A stretch of 64,000 nt of DNA from Frateuria aurantia DSM 6220 (GTDB lineage Bacteria; Pseudomonadota; Gammaproteobacteria; Xanthomonadales; Rhodanobacteraceae), in contig NC_017033.1 of the NCBI RefSeq assembly GCF_000242255.2, positions 496,001-560,000 on the forward strand, in the 5' to 3' direction. Each line of letters begins with the position of its first letter. Position 1 is the stretch's first letter. Positions 27,409 through 36,657 of the stretch are shown here, in pieces. Made by a program: the position numbers and the translations under genes. The notes below the pieces were generated by a model. The model was not told the origin of the DNA, searched no databases, and saw only the letters and a program-made list of their open reading frames with translations.

Positions 27409-28614
27409 ATGAATCCGGTTGTCATGATCAGAAGCCTGCGTCGGCACCCGGTTCCGGCGCTCATGCTGGTGTTGGAGATGGCCTTGGCCTGCGCCGTGCT
27501 GGGCAATGTCCTGCATATGCTGGAGCGACGCTTTGCCGCCATCCACCGTGTCGAGCATATCGACGAGGCCTCGCTGGCGTTCTTGACCATCGACAATCGG
27601 GGGGCGAGTGACAATGCCGATACCATCAGCCGCGAGTTGCTCGCGTTGAAGGCCATTCCTGGAGTTTCGGCGGCGGCTCAGAGCAATTCGCTGCCGCTCA
27701 GTCACAATGTCTGGGGAGGCTCGTTGCGCCTCGATCCCACGACGCAGGATTGGACTGACGCATCCACCTATATTCTCGGGCTCGATGGCTCGCAGGTGCT
27801 GGGTTTGAAATTGGTACAGGGGCGCGATTTCCGGGCTGACGATTATGCAGCAGGTGATATCCGCGCAGGCTCCTCGCCTACGGCCCCAGTGGTGATTTTA
27901 AGCCAGTCGCTGGCCAGGCGGCTGTGGCCCGGGCAATCACCGCTGGGCAAGGTGGTCTACGACAGTGCAGGGCGGCATACGGTGATCGGGGTGGCAAGAA
28001 ATGTGCTGGTTCCCGAAATCGGAGTCAATGGTCCAAACGGGAACTATGATGAAGCCTTTTATCCATCCAGACCTTCGATGGATATGCGGTATGACCTGAT
28101 CCGTACGGATCCGCGGCAGATGCCCCGGGTGCTCCGCCAGGCGCAGCAGGCGCTGTACGGTATCGACCCGCAGGCGCTGATTTATGCGGGTGAATTTGGC
28201 AGTGAACGCCGTGCCTACTTTGCCACGGATCGCAGCATGGTCTGGATGCTGTCGCTGGTGAGTGTGGTGATGCTGGCGGCCACGGCGCTGGGCGTGGTCG
28301 GCCTGACCAGTTTCTGGGTGGGGCAGCGTCGCGGCCAGATCGGCATCCGCAGGGCGTTGGGGGCTCGCAGGCGGGATGTGTTGGCTTATTTCCAGGGGGA
28401 GAACCTCCTGTTGAGCGTGGCCGGCGGTGGGTTGGGCATGCTGCTGGGTTACGGTTTGAATCTATATCTGATGCGTCATTATGAGTTTGTGCATTTGCCT
28501 GCGGCCTATCTGTGGAGCGGCGCCTTGGCTCTGTTGCTTCTGGGCCAGCTTGCTGTACTGGGGCCGGCGCTGAAGGCCAGTCGGATTTCGCCGGTGGTGG
28601 CAATGCGCGGTTGA
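27409..28614 (+). CDS. ABC transporter permease, MacB_PCD/FtsX type (pair 2, type B)
   Basis: 401 residues. Paralogue of the gene at 24441, sharing the VGLTSFWVGQRRGQIGIRRAL loop and RRRDVLAYFQGENLLLS. One N-terminal TM, periplasmic domain with LGLKLVQGRDFRADD, three C-terminal TMs. GGAG precedes the ATG; ten bases after pair-2 type A. The two pairs and the remnant suggest repeated tandem duplication of an A-B unit, perhaps broadening substrates. Confidence 0.9.
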   Translation: MNPVVMIRSLRRHPVPALMLVLEMALACAVLGNVLHMLERRFAAIHRVEHIDEASLAFLTIDNRGASDNADTISRELLALKAIPGVSAAAQSNSLPLSHNVWGGSLRLDPTTQDWTDASTYILGLDGSQVLGLKLVQGRDFRADDYAAGDIRAGSSPTAPVVILSQSLARRLWPGQSPLGKVVYDSAGRHTVIGVARNVLVPEIGVNGPNGNYDEAFYPSRPSMDMRYDLIRTDPRQMPRVLRQAQQALYGIDPQALIYAGEFGSERRAYFATDRSMVWMLSLVSVVMLAATALGVVGLTSFWVGQRRGQIGIRRALGARRRDVLAYFQGENLLLSVAGGGLGMLLGYGLNLYLMRHYEFVHLPAAYLWSGALALLLLGQLAVLGPALKASRISPVVAMRG

Positions 28615-28666
28615 GGGCGGTCGGCGAAAGGTGGGCCTACGGCAGGGCGGTAGGCAGCCAGGCGAG

Positions 28667-28682
28667 TGGCGCTTAGACTGCA
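28667..28682 (+). promoter_or_regulatory. Possible weak sigma-54 promoter before the response-regulator gene
   Basis: TGGCGCTTAGACTGCA keeps GG and GC exactly ten bases apart but differs from consensus at three positions. It ends 35 bases before the ATG at 28718. It would make the regulator autoactivating. Confidence 0.4.
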
Positions 28683-28717
28683 ATGGGATCGCTGAGTAGA
28701 AGGGTTGAGTCGGGCTG

Positions 28718-30070
28718 ATGCCGAGCGTATTGATCATCGATGACCACGCCGCCGTGCGCGAGGCGCTGGAGCTGCTGTTGTCGCTTCACGAAATACATAC
28801 GCTGACGGCGGCGACACCGGCCGAAGGCCTGGCCGTGCTTGCACGCGAGCCGGTGGATGTGGTGATTCAGGACATGAATTTCAGCACCGACACGACGTCC
28901 GGGGACGAGGGCGTCGTGCTGTTCCGTGCCATCCGCCAGGCTTATCCGGATCTGCCGGTGATCCTGCTGACGGCCTGGACCCGGCTGGAGACCGCGGTGG
29001 AACTGGTGAAATCCGGCGCGGCCGATTATCTGGCCAAGCCTTGGGATGATGCCAAGCTGCTGACCGTGCTGAAGAACCTGCTGGAGCTGGCCGAGAGCCA
29101 GCAGGCGGTCCGACAGCATGTAGCCGGTCAGCGCCGTCGCCTGCAACAGCTTCGCAAGGCCTATGATCTGCAGGGTCTGGTGTTCGCTTCCGATGCGATG
29201 TGCCGCTTGTTGGAACTGGCCTGCCAGGTCGCGCATTCGCCGTTGCCCGTGCTGATCACCGGACCCAATGGCGCGGGCAAGGAGCGGATCGCCCAGATCG
29301 TGCATGCCAACTCGGCGGTGCGGTCGGGACCGCTGGTGGCCGTCAATTGCGGGGCACTGCCGGGCGAGCTGATCGAGGCTGAGCTGTTCGGCGCCGAGGC
29401 GGGGGCTTTTACCGGCGCGGCCAAGGCCCGGCCCGGCCGTTTCGAGCTGGCGGACGGCGGCACCTTGTTTCTGGATGAGATCGGCAACCTGCCGCTGGCC
29501 GGGCAGATGAAGCTGCTGCGGGTGCTGGAAACCGGCCAGTTCGAACGGCTGGGCTCGGGGCGTACCCGCCAGGTGACGGTACGGGTCATCAGCGCCACCA
29601 ATGCCGATCTGCGCGGCATGGTGCAGGCCGGTCTTTTCCGTGAAGACCTGTTCTATCGGCTCAATGTGATCGAGGTGGCCCTGCCGCCCCTGGCTGAGCG
29701 CAGCGAGGACGTGGTGCCGCTGGCCGAGCATTTTCTGGCCGGTCGTGGCCAGCTCAGCGACAGCGCCCGCCTGCTGCTGCCCGAGCAGCCATGGCCCGGC
29801 AATGTGCGGCAGTTGAAGAATGCCATCGAACGCGCCGTGGTACTGGCACGAGACGGGGTGGTGACACCTGAGCTGCTGGGTTTGTCGACGACGACTGCGG
29901 TGGCAGCGCGCTGCCTGGATGAACCCAGCCAGGAGACGATCCGCAGCGCCTTGCAGGAGTCGGGCGGTGTGATCAGCAAGGCGGCGGCACGTCTGGGCCT
30001 GTCGCGTCAGGCCTTGTACCGGAGATTGGAACGGTACGGCATGGCCGTCGAGTCCGGCCCGGCAGCATGA
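28718..30070 (+). CDS. Sigma-54-dependent response regulator (NtrC family)
   Basis: 450 residues in three parts. Receiver domain (1-120) with acidic pocket DD at 8-9, phospho-acceptor Asp52 in VIQDMNF and Lys107 in LAKPW. AAA+ domain (about 152-380): Walker A GPNGAGKE, the sigma-54-contacting GAFTGA at 229-234, Walker B FLDE. C-terminal Fis-type helix-turn-helix AARLGLSRQALYRRLERYG. The GAFTGA motif is intact, so it should activate sigma-54 RNA polymerase. It is preceded by the four permeases and followed by its kinase 37 bases on. The two -24/-12 promoters upstream are its natural targets. Confidence 0.95.
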   Translation: MPSVLIIDDHAAVREALELLLSLHEIHTLTAATPAEGLAVLAREPVDVVIQDMNFSTDTTSGDEGVVLFRAIRQAYPDLPVILLTAWTRLETAVELVKSGAADYLAKPWDDAKLLTVLKNLLELAESQQAVRQHVAGQRRRLQQLRKAYDLQGLVFASDAMCRLLELACQVAHSPLPVLITGPNGAGKERIAQIVHANSAVRSGPLVAVNCGALPGELIEAELFGAEAGAFTGAAKARPGRFELADGGTLFLDEIGNLPLAGQMKLLRVLETGQFERLGSGRTRQVTVRVISATNADLRGMVQAGLFREDLFYRLNVIEVALPPLAERSEDVVPLAEHFLAGRGQLSDSARLLLPEQPWPGNVRQLKNAIERAVVLARDGVVTPELLGLSTTTAVAARCLDEPSQETIRSALQESGGVISKAAARLGLSRQALYRRLERYGMAVESGPAA

Positions 30071-30107
30071 AACCAGGCGCCTTCCTGTCTCGGGCCGGCA
30101 CCGCGGA

Positions 30108-31499
30108 ATGAACCGGTTCCGGCCGATTTCTCTGCTGCTGCGGTCGGGACTGGCCTTGTGGCTGGTGGCCGGCATGGCGATAGGCTTGTTTGTCCTGCTG
30201 TCCGGCAGGTCATGGACCAGTCTGGTGCAGCATTTGCGCCGCGGCTGGGGGCTGGCCATGGGTCTGCCGGATCACCTGTCCCGCGCCTGGGCTGTCGGCT
30301 TGACGCTGCTGCTGCTGCTGGGGCCGATGCTGTGGCTGGCCCGCTGGAGCTTGCGGCCCCTGCGCCGCCTGCTGCGGGCTCTGGAGGCTGCGGTGGCCAG
30401 TTATCGTGATGGTGATTTCAGTTTTTCGCTGGCCAGCCCCGCAGCCAGTGAGCTGCGATCGCTGGTAGAGCTGCACAACGAGCTGGGCCATATCCTGCGC
30501 AGCCAGCGGCATGGTCTGGTCCAGCGTGAACTGATGCTGGACACCGTGGTGCAGAATACGCCGGTGGCCCTGGTGCTGACCGACGCCCACGACCGGATCG
30601 TCCATGCCAATATCGCGGCGCGTCATCTGTTTCATGAGGGACGCAGTCTGCATGGTCAGGCCTTTGCCTCGCTGCTGGCCAGACTGCCGTCCTCGTTGCT
30701 GGATACGATCCGGCGCAACGAGGATGCCTTGCTGCCGCTGAGAATCGGAGACGATGACGAGGTATTCCATGTCTCGTTGCGAACATTCCGGCTGCAGGGG
30801 CGGATCCATCGACTGCATTTGTTCCGGCGGATGACCCGCGAGCTGTCCAGGCAGGAGGTCGACAGCTGGAAGCGCTTGATCCGGGTGATCAGCCATGAGC
30901 TCAACAACTCGCTGGCCCCGATTTCCTCGCTGGCACACTCTGGTGCCGAACTGCTCCGGCGTGGTGACACCACACGGTTGGCGGGCGTATTGGCCAGCAT
31001 TGGCGAACGGGCCCGGCATCTGCATGGATTTATCGACGGCTATGCCGGATTTGCCCGCCTGCCGGCCCCGCAGCCGCAGGCGGTGCTCTGGCCGGGTTTC
31101 GTGGAGTCACTGGCTCTGCAGACACCGTTCAAGCTGACAGAGACATTGCCGGCGCGAGCGGGCTGGTTTGACCCGGTGCAGCTGGAGCAGGTGTTGATCA
31201 ACCTGCTGAAAAATGCCGTGGAGTCGGGTGGGCCCGCTGATGCCATCGAGGTACGGATCATGCAGACCGCCCTGCGGCTGCAGATCGAGGTGCTGGATCG
31301 TGGCCCGGGCATGAGCGAGGCGGTGCTGTCCCAGGCCCTGCTTCCGTTCTATTCCACCAAGCGATCAGGTACCGGACTCGGTCTGGCCCTGGCCCGCGAG
31401 ATTGTCGAGGCTCATGATGGCCGCATCAGCCTGGCCAATCGCGAAGGGGGCGGACTGCGGGTCCGCCTGAGTCTGCCGCAGCCCGGCGCCAGCGCTTGA
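30108..31499 (+). CDS. NtrY-like sensor histidine kinase
   Basis: 463-residue inner-membrane kinase. Two TMs (about 8-31 and 63-80) enclose a short periplasmic loop of about 30 residues, too small for a classic ligand domain. A HAMP-like linker and a PAS-like segment (about 140-240) follow, then the H-box VISHELNNSLAP with His263, the N-box NLLKNAVESGG, and G boxes DRGPGMSE and STKRSGTGLGLALARE. The HELNN form is that of the NtrY/NtrB-like kinases that pair with sigma-54 regulators. Cognate partner is the adjacent regulator. The small sensor loop suggests membrane or intracellular sensing. Confidence 0.93.
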   Translation: MNRFRPISLLLRSGLALWLVAGMAIGLFVLLSGRSWTSLVQHLRRGWGLAMGLPDHLSRAWAVGLTLLLLLGPMLWLARWSLRPLRRLLRALEAAVASYRDGDFSFSLASPAASELRSLVELHNELGHILRSQRHGLVQRELMLDTVVQNTPVALVLTDAHDRIVHANIAARHLFHEGRSLHGQAFASLLARLPSSLLDTIRRNEDALLPLRIGDDDEVFHVSLRTFRLQGRIHRLHLFRRMTRELSRQEVDSWKRLIRVISHELNNSLAPISSLAHSGAELLRRGDTTRLAGVLASIGERARHLHGFIDGYAGFARLPAPQPQAVLWPGFVESLALQTPFKLTETLPARAGWFDPVQLEQVLINLLKNAVESGGPADAIEVRIMQTALRLQIEVLDRGPGMSEAVLSQALLPFYSTKRSGTGLGLALAREIVEAHDGRISLANREGGGLRVRLSLPQPGASA

Positions 31500-31658
31500 C
31501 CCGCAGATGTATGGATGTCCGCGGGCTGGATTGCCGCCATGTCGTGCCGCAGGCTCCGGACGCATGTTTTTGCGCCGGCTGACCATGCCGAATATCACAG
31601 TGACGTTTCTCGATACGGGGCGCTAAGATCAGGGCAATCATCACCGGCCGTCTTGTCT

Positions 31659-31676
31659 GCCGACCTCGGGGTCGGC
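31659..31676 (+). other. Small hairpin in the leader of the ester hydrolase gene
   Basis: GCCGACC at 31659-31665 pairs with GGTCGGC at 31670-31676 around TCGG, 28 bases before the ATG. It could affect translation or stability. The rest of 31500-31703 shows no gene. Confidence 0.3.
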
Positions 31677-31703
31677 GTCGGATGGTCCACAAGGATATCT
31701 GTC

Positions 31704-33656
31704 ATGAAGAAAGCCGCTCTGGCCTCGGCCGTCGCCGCCTGTCTCTGTTTCGTCACTGCTGCCGGCCTGGCGATGCCGGTCGCCGGCGCTACGCCGCAGA
31801 CCGCCTCGTCCCGGGTCACGCCCGACATGATCCAGACCGGATCGGATATTCCGGCACACTGGACCACGCCGCAGGGCAACTACGACTACGTCAAGCGCGA
31901 AGTGATGATTCCGATGCGTGACGGGGTCAGGCTGCATACGGTGATCATGATCCCAAAGGGGGCTGGAAACCACCCGATGCTGCTTGAACGCACCCCGTAC
32001 AATGCCAGCGGTTTCGTCACCAGCAACAGTCCGCATCTGGCCGATGCGGTCTGGTCGGGCGGCAAGGACTGGGCCAAGGCCGGTTATATCCTGGTCTGGC
32101 AGGACATCCGCGGCAAATACGGCTCGGAAGGCAAGTACATCATGACCCGGCCGCCAATGGGGCCGCTGAATCCGACCAAGACCGATGACACCACCGATGC
32201 CTGGGATACCATCGACTGGCTGGTGAAGAACATCAAGGCCGGCAATGGCAAGGTCGGCATGATCGGCTCGTCCTATGACGGCTGGACCGTGGCGATGGCC
32301 TTGCTGCATCCGCATCCGGCCCTGAAGGTCGCCGCGCCCGAAAGCCCGATGATCGACGGCTGGATGGGGGATGACTGGTATCACTACGGCGCCTTGCGGC
32401 AGGTCAATCTGGATTACTTCACCGAGCAGATGAGCGTGAAGGGCAGCGGCGAGACGATTCCCCGCGAGAACCAGGACGATTACAGCAATTTCCTCGAGGC
32501 CGGCTCGGCCGGTGCCTTGGCCGAAGCGCATGGTTTCGGGCAATTGCCTTGGTGGAACCGCTTCTCGGCGCATCCGGCCTATGACGCCTTCTGGCAGCTG
32601 CAGGCATTGGACAAGCTGCTGCCGCAGCACGCGTCCGATGTACCGACCATGTGGCTGCAGGGATTGTGGGACCAGGAAGACATGTACGGTGCCATCCATG
32701 CCTGGGAAGCCTTGACGGCCGCCGGTCACGGCGCGAACAACCATCTGGTGATGGGGCCGTGGTTCCACAGCCAGATCAATCGCGATGGCTGGAGCCTGGG
32801 GCCGCTGAAGTGGCCGGGCAATACCACCGCCCAGTTCCGCCGGCAGGTGATGATTCCCTGGTTCGATCATTATCTGCGCGGGACGCCGGAGGCGACATCG
32901 CTGCCGCAGGCGATGATCTACAACCCCAGCGAACAACGATGGGACAGCTTTTCGAACTGGAAGGTCGCCGGCCAGCAGGCGCTGACACCGCTGTATTTGC
33001 AAGCGGCACATGGTTTGGGCTTTCAGGTGCCGGCTGCCGGTGGTGACAGCTATGTCTCCGATCCGGCCAATCCGGTGCCTTATCTGTCGCGTCCCATCCC
33101 GCAGAAGAATGACCGCTGGCGGACCTGGTTGCTGCAGGATCAGCGTTTTGTCGAAAATCGCGGTGACGTGCTGAGCTATACCACGCCGGTGCTGGCCTCG
33201 GCGGTGACGCTGCAAGGCGCACCGATCGCCGACATTTTCGCCCGGACCACGGGCACGGACGGCGACTTCGTGGTCAAGCTGATCGATGTCTATCCCGGCA
33301 GCGATGCCGATGACCCGGCGATGGGCGGCTATGAGCTGCCGATCTCGCTGGACATTTTCCGCGGCCGTTATCGCAAGAGCTTCGCCGACCCGTCGGCGAT
33401 TCCGGCCAACGAAGTGCAGGAATACAAGTTCCGGCTGCCGACGGTGAACTATGTCTTCAAGCCTGGGCATCGGATCATGGTCCAGATCCAGTCCAGCCTG
33501 TTCCCGCTGTATGACCGCAATCCGCAGCGCTATGTGCCGAATATCCTGTTCGCCAAGCCGGGGGATTACCAGAAGGCCACGGTGACGCTGGAGCATGGTC
33601 CGCAGGCTCGCAGCGCGGTCCTGCTGCCGTTGGTGGCACCGGCTTCTCAGCCGTGA
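31704..33656 (+). CDS. Secreted alpha-amino acid ester hydrolase (CocE/NonD family)
   Basis: 650 residues with a signal peptide ([16 protein letters not shown]...). Alpha/beta-hydrolase domain, helical cap and C-terminal jelly-roll as in AEH enzymes. The nucleophile motif GSSYDG puts catalytic Ser at about 190; WDQEDMYGA gives Asp323 plus the Glu325/Asp326 pair; MGPWFHSQ gives His355. The spacing and the acidic cluster match characterised AEH from Xanthomonas and Acetobacter, which hydrolyse and form alpha-amino esters, including beta-lactam side-chain amides. Start chosen by AAGGA and the signal peptide. Likely periplasmic; physiological substrate unknown. Confidence 0.9.
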   Translation: MKKAALASAVAACLCFVTAAGLAMPVAGATPQTASSRVTPDMIQTGSDIPAHWTTPQGNYDYVKREVMIPMRDGVRLHTVIMIPKGAGNHPMLLERTPYNASGFVTSNSPHLADAVWSGGKDWAKAGYILVWQDIRGKYGSEGKYIMTRPPMGPLNPTKTDDTTDAWDTIDWLVKNIKAGNGKVGMIGSSYDGWTVAMALLHPHPALKVAAPESPMIDGWMGDDWYHYGALRQVNLDYFTEQMSVKGSGETIPRENQDDYSNFLEAGSAGALAEAHGFGQLPWWNRFSAHPAYDAFWQLQALDKLLPQHASDVPTMWLQGLWDQEDMYGAIHAWEALTAAGHGANNHLVMGPWFHSQINRDGWSLGPLKWPGNTTAQFRRQVMIPWFDHYLRGTPEATSLPQAMIYNPSEQRWDSFSNWKVAGQQALTPLYLQAAHGLGFQVPAAGGDSYVSDPANPVPYLSRPIPQKNDRWRTWLLQDQRFVENRGDVLSYTTPVLASAVTLQGAPIADIFARTTGTDGDFVVKLIDVYPGSDADDPAMGGYELPISLDIFRGRYRKSFADPSAIPANEVQEYKFRLPTVNYVFKPGHRIMVQIQSSLFPLYDRNPQRYVPNILFAKPGDYQKATVTLEHGPQARSAVLLPLVAPASQP

Positions 33657-33661
33657 TCCAG

Positions 33662-33694
33662 CGCTGCCCCGGCCATGCGTCGGCCGGGGCAGCG
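33662..33694. terminator. 13-bp GC-rich hairpin after the ester hydrolase gene
   Basis: CGCTGCCCCGGCC (33662-33674) pairs perfectly with GGCCGGGGCAGCG (33682-33694), loop ATGCGTC, starting six bases after the stop. No U-run follows. Confidence 0.55.
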
Positions 33695-33814
33695 AGATCC
33701 GCGCGGACCGGTCGTCGCCGCGGAAAACCTGTCGTTCCAAGCCGTCGCCGCATCATCACACGCCGGCATGCTGCAGCCGGCTATACTGGCATTTCCAAAC
33801 GGGGGAGTGTGCTG

Positions 33815-34756
33815 ATGGGAGCCGTATTGAGTCTGGCCGTGCTGGCTGTGGCCGTCGTCGTGCTGGTCAAGATGGTGCGTATCGTGCCGCAAGGCCATGA
33901 ATGGACGGTCGAGCGTTTTGGTCGTTATACCCGGACTTTGTCACCTGGCCTGCATTTCCTGTGGCCCTTCATCTATGCCGTCGGCCGGCGGATCAACATG
34001 ATGGAGCAGGTGCTGGACGTACCCGGCCAGGAGGTCATCACCAAGGACAATGCCGTGGTCAGGGTCGACGGGATCCTGTTCTATCAGGTCTTGGATGCCG
34101 CGCGGGCCGCCTACGAGGTCGCTCATCTGGAAACGGCGGCGCTGGCGCTGGCCACGACCAATATCCGTACCGTGCTGGGCTCGATGGATCTGGACGAATC
34201 GCTGAGTCAGCGTGATGCGATCAATGCCCAGTTGCTGCGGGTGATCGATGAGGCCACCCATCCCTGGGGCGTCAAGATCAACCGGGTGGAAATCCGCGAT
34301 ATCAGTCCGCCGCGGGACCTGGTCGATGCCATGGCCCGGCAGATGAAGGCCGAGCGCGAGAAGCGGGCCCAGATCCTGGAAGCCGAAGGTTCCAGGCAGT
34401 CGGCCATTCTGAAGGCCGAAGGTGAAAAGCAGTCGGCGATTCTGGCGGCCGAAGGCAAGCGGGAGGCGGCTTTCCGCGAGGCCGAAGCCCGGATCCGGCT
34501 GGCCGAGGCCGAAGCCCAGGCGACCCGCTTGGTATCCGAAGCCATTGGTGGCGGCAATGTGAACGCGCTCAATTATTTCGTGGCCAACAACTATGTCGAC
34601 GCCTTGAAGGCGATGGCACAGTCGCCGAACCAGAAGACCTTGCTGCTGCCCTTCGAGGCCTCCGGCATCATCGGGTCGCTGGCCGGGGTGGCCGAGCTGG
34701 CCAGGGACGCGCTGCAGCAGCAGAAGGCGCCCCCGCCTGCCAGAGAGCGGAGCTGA
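33815..34756 (+). CDS. SPFH/Band 7 (stomatin-like) membrane protein
   Basis: 313 residues: one N-terminal TM (about 3-24), then the SPFH domain ([27 protein letters not shown] opening split as [13 protein letters not shown] and [11 protein letters not shown]; later [12 protein letters not shown]) and a long Ala/Glu/Arg-rich coiled coil (about 190-260) typical of QmcA-like proteins. These form large membrane-domain cages with FtsH-like or NfeD partners. ATG at 33815 follows GGGGGAG. The adjacent NfeD gene, three bases after the stop, is the usual companion. Confidence 0.92.
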   Translation: MGAVLSLAVLAVAVVVLVKMVRIVPQGHEWTVERFGRYTRTLSPGLHFLWPFIYAVGRRINMMEQVLDVPGQEVITKDNAVVRVDGILFYQVLDAARAAYEVAHLETAALALATTNIRTVLGSMDLDESLSQRDAINAQLLRVIDEATHPWGVKINRVEIRDISPPRDLVDAMARQMKAEREKRAQILEAEGSRQSAILKAEGEKQSAILAAEGKREAAFREAEARIRLAEAEAQATRLVSEAIGGGNVNALNYFVANNYVDALKAMAQSPNQKTLLLPFEASGIIGSLAGVAELARDALQQQKAPPPARERS

Positions 34757-34759
34757 GCC

Positions 34760-35224
34760 ATGACGGGCATGGCCGCCCATCATCTGTGGTGGCTGGCGGC
34801 GGTGCTGCTGCTGGCCATGGAAGTGGTGTTTTCCGGCTATTTCCTGTTGTGGATCGCAGTAGGAGCGGCCGCGACCGGCCTGCTCAGCGCCTGCTGGCCA
34901 TCGCTGGGCTGGGCCGGCCAGGTGGCCGGCTTCGTCGTCCTGGCCTTTGCTGCCTGCGGTTTCTACGCGCGGTGGCGGGCACGGCGGCATGGCCCTCGAA
35001 GCGCGATGCTGTTGAATCGGCGCGGCGAGCAGATGCTGGGCCGGGATGGCGTGCTGGCGGAAGCCATCGTCCAGGGCCGGGGGCGGATGAGGATCGGCGA
35101 CAGCCTGTGGCCGGTACAGGGGCCGGATCTGCCGGCCGGGACCCGGGTCCGGGTGACGGCCGTGCAGGGCATCATGCCGCAGGTGGTTCCCGCGACCGGG
35201 ACCGCCAGCCCGGATGTCAGCTGA
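34760..35224 (+). CDS. NfeD family protein
   Basis: 154 residues: two to three N-terminal TMs (about 8-70) and a C-terminal OB-fold-like domain (about 85-145; LGRDGVLAEAI, RMRIGDSLWPVQGP, GTRVRVTAVQG). It is the short NfeD type that lacks the ClpP-like protease. It pairs with the SPFH protein upstream, consistent with the well-known SPFH-NfeD operon. Likely acts in membrane organisation. Confidence 0.9.
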   Translation: MTGMAAHHLWWLAAVLLLAMEVVFSGYFLLWIAVGAAATGLLSACWPSLGWAGQVAGFVVLAFAACGFYARWRARRHGPRSAMLLNRRGEQMLGRDGVLAEAIVQGRGRMRIGDSLWPVQGPDLPAGTRVRVTAVQGIMPQVVPATGTASPDVS

Positions 35225-35227
35225 AGC

Positions 35228-36610
35228 ATGGAGGGGCCGGATGCTGCGTATCGGTCGGCGATGGTGGACAATCCCGGCTTGTCCGTCGAGTCTTCCGATC
35301 CATCCGTGAATACGTCCATTTCATCGGTGCCTTATGCGCCCGAGCCCGAGTTGTTCGAACCGGCGCTGGCGCCGTTCGAATCCCGCATCGCTTTTTTGAT
35401 GGCCCTGGCCCGGCATCTGCATCAGTACGGTACCAGTGCTTCGCGTCTGGAGCTGGTGATCACCACCGCAGGCCAGCGACTGGGACTGGAAGCCGAGGTA
35501 TGGTCCAGCCCGACGGCGATCATCACCTCGTTTACCGAGGCCTCCGGCGGTCCCGAGACCATGGCCCAGACCCAGGTGATCCGGCTGGTGCCGGGCGATG
35601 TGGATCTGCGCAGGCTGTGCGAAGCCGACCGGATCGCCGATCTGGTCGTGGCCGGTCACATGGCGCTGCGTGAGGGCATGCATCAGTTGCAGCTGCTGGC
35701 CGCCCCCGACCGGATGCCTGCCAAACTGGCGATCATCGGCAGCTACGGCCTGGCTGCCGCCAGCATCGTGACCTTGCTGATGCACGCTGGCCTGGCCGAT
35801 CTCATCACTTCCGGGCTGATCGGTCTGGTGACCGGCACGGTGATGGTGCTGGCCGGCTCGCGGCCCCGTCTGTTTGCCGCCAGCGAGGCCTTGTGCGCCT
35901 TGATGGCGAGCCTGGTGGCCACCTTGATCAGTGTCTATGTGGCACCGCTGTCCCTGCGTTCGGTGGTGCTGGCCAGTCTGATCATCCTGATGCCTGGCAT
36001 GGCCCTGACTACGGCCGTGCGGGAGATTTCCAGCCAGCATCTGGTGGCTGGCGTAGCCCGTTTCGGCGGGGCGGTCGCCAGCCTGCTGAAGCTGACCTTC
36101 GGCACCGTCGGCGGTTTCCAGCTCTGCGCGATGCTGGGCATCGTTCCGCAGGAACACCTTATTGTGCCGCTGCCTGCCTGGACCAGTCTGCCGGCGCTGT
36201 TGCTGGGTTCGTTTTCCTTCGCCATTTCCTTTCGTGCGGCACGGCGGGACTGGCTTGTGGTGATGGGAGCGGTGGCTCTGGGTTATTTTGCGGCCCGTTG
36301 GGGCGGCGAGCTGACCATGGGCGATGCTTCGGCGCCGTTGGGTCTGTTTCTGGCCGGCCTGTTGCTGGGGGCGCTGGCGAATGTCTTCACCAAATATGCT
36401 GACCGACCCGGCATTCTGATCCGTGAACCGGGCATCATCCTGCTGGTGCCCGGCAGTTCGGGCTATCGCAGCGTGTCACATATGCTGACACCTACCGGAG
36501 AACTGGGTGTGGCCAGTGGGGTGGTGCTGCTGGGGATGATGGTCAGTCTGGTGGCGGGCCTGATGTTTGGCGACCTGCTGGTTACGCCGCGACACAACCG
36601 CAATCTGTAA
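35228..36610 (+). CDS. Threonine/serine exporter family protein (ThrE type)
   Basis: 460 residues. After a disordered N-terminus (about 1-45) comes the ThrE soluble domain (residues 50-170; ALARHLHQYGTSASRLE and a GLEAEVWSSPTAIITSF strand), then about ten TMs forming the DUF1212/DUF3815 pair in a single chain. GTVGGFQLCAMLG and PGSSGYRSVSHML are typical late motifs. Substrate Thr/Ser is by family only. It begins three bases after nfeD; an alternative ATG lies at 35261. The ribosome site is weak. Confidence 0.85.
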   Translation: MEGPDAAYRSAMVDNPGLSVESSDPSVNTSISSVPYAPEPELFEPALAPFESRIAFLMALARHLHQYGTSASRLELVITTAGQRLGLEAEVWSSPTAIITSFTEASGGPETMAQTQVIRLVPGDVDLRRLCEADRIADLVVAGHMALREGMHQLQLLAAPDRMPAKLAIIGSYGLAAASIVTLLMHAGLADLITSGLIGLVTGTVMVLAGSRPRLFAASEALCALMASLVATLISVYVAPLSLRSVVLASLIILMPGMALTTAVREISSQHLVAGVARFGGAVASLLKLTFGTVGGFQLCAMLGIVPQEHLIVPLPAWTSLPALLLGSFSFAISFRAARRDWLVVMGAVALGYFAARWGGELTMGDASAPLGLFLAGLLLGALANVFTKYADRPGILIREPGIILLVPGSSGYRSVSHMLTPTGELGVASGVVLLGMMVSLVAGLMFGDLLVTPRHNRNL

Positions 36611-36612
36611 GT

Positions 36613-36642
36613 GGCAGGGCGCGGTATGGATCGCGCCCTGCC
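36613..36642. terminator. Hairpin between convergent thrE-like and hns genes
   Basis: GGCAGGGCGCG (36613-36623) pairs with CGCGCCCTGCC (36632-36642), loop of eight bases. It sits in the 47-base convergent gap and could serve both strands. No U-run on either side. Confidence 0.55.
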
Positions 36643-36657
36643 GGGATCAAGCCGGAT

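Noticed and set aside
35370-35390. GTTCGAATCCCGC resembles a tRNA T-loop
   Set aside because: It lies inside the intact exporter frame and no acceptor, D or anticodon stems can be built around it.
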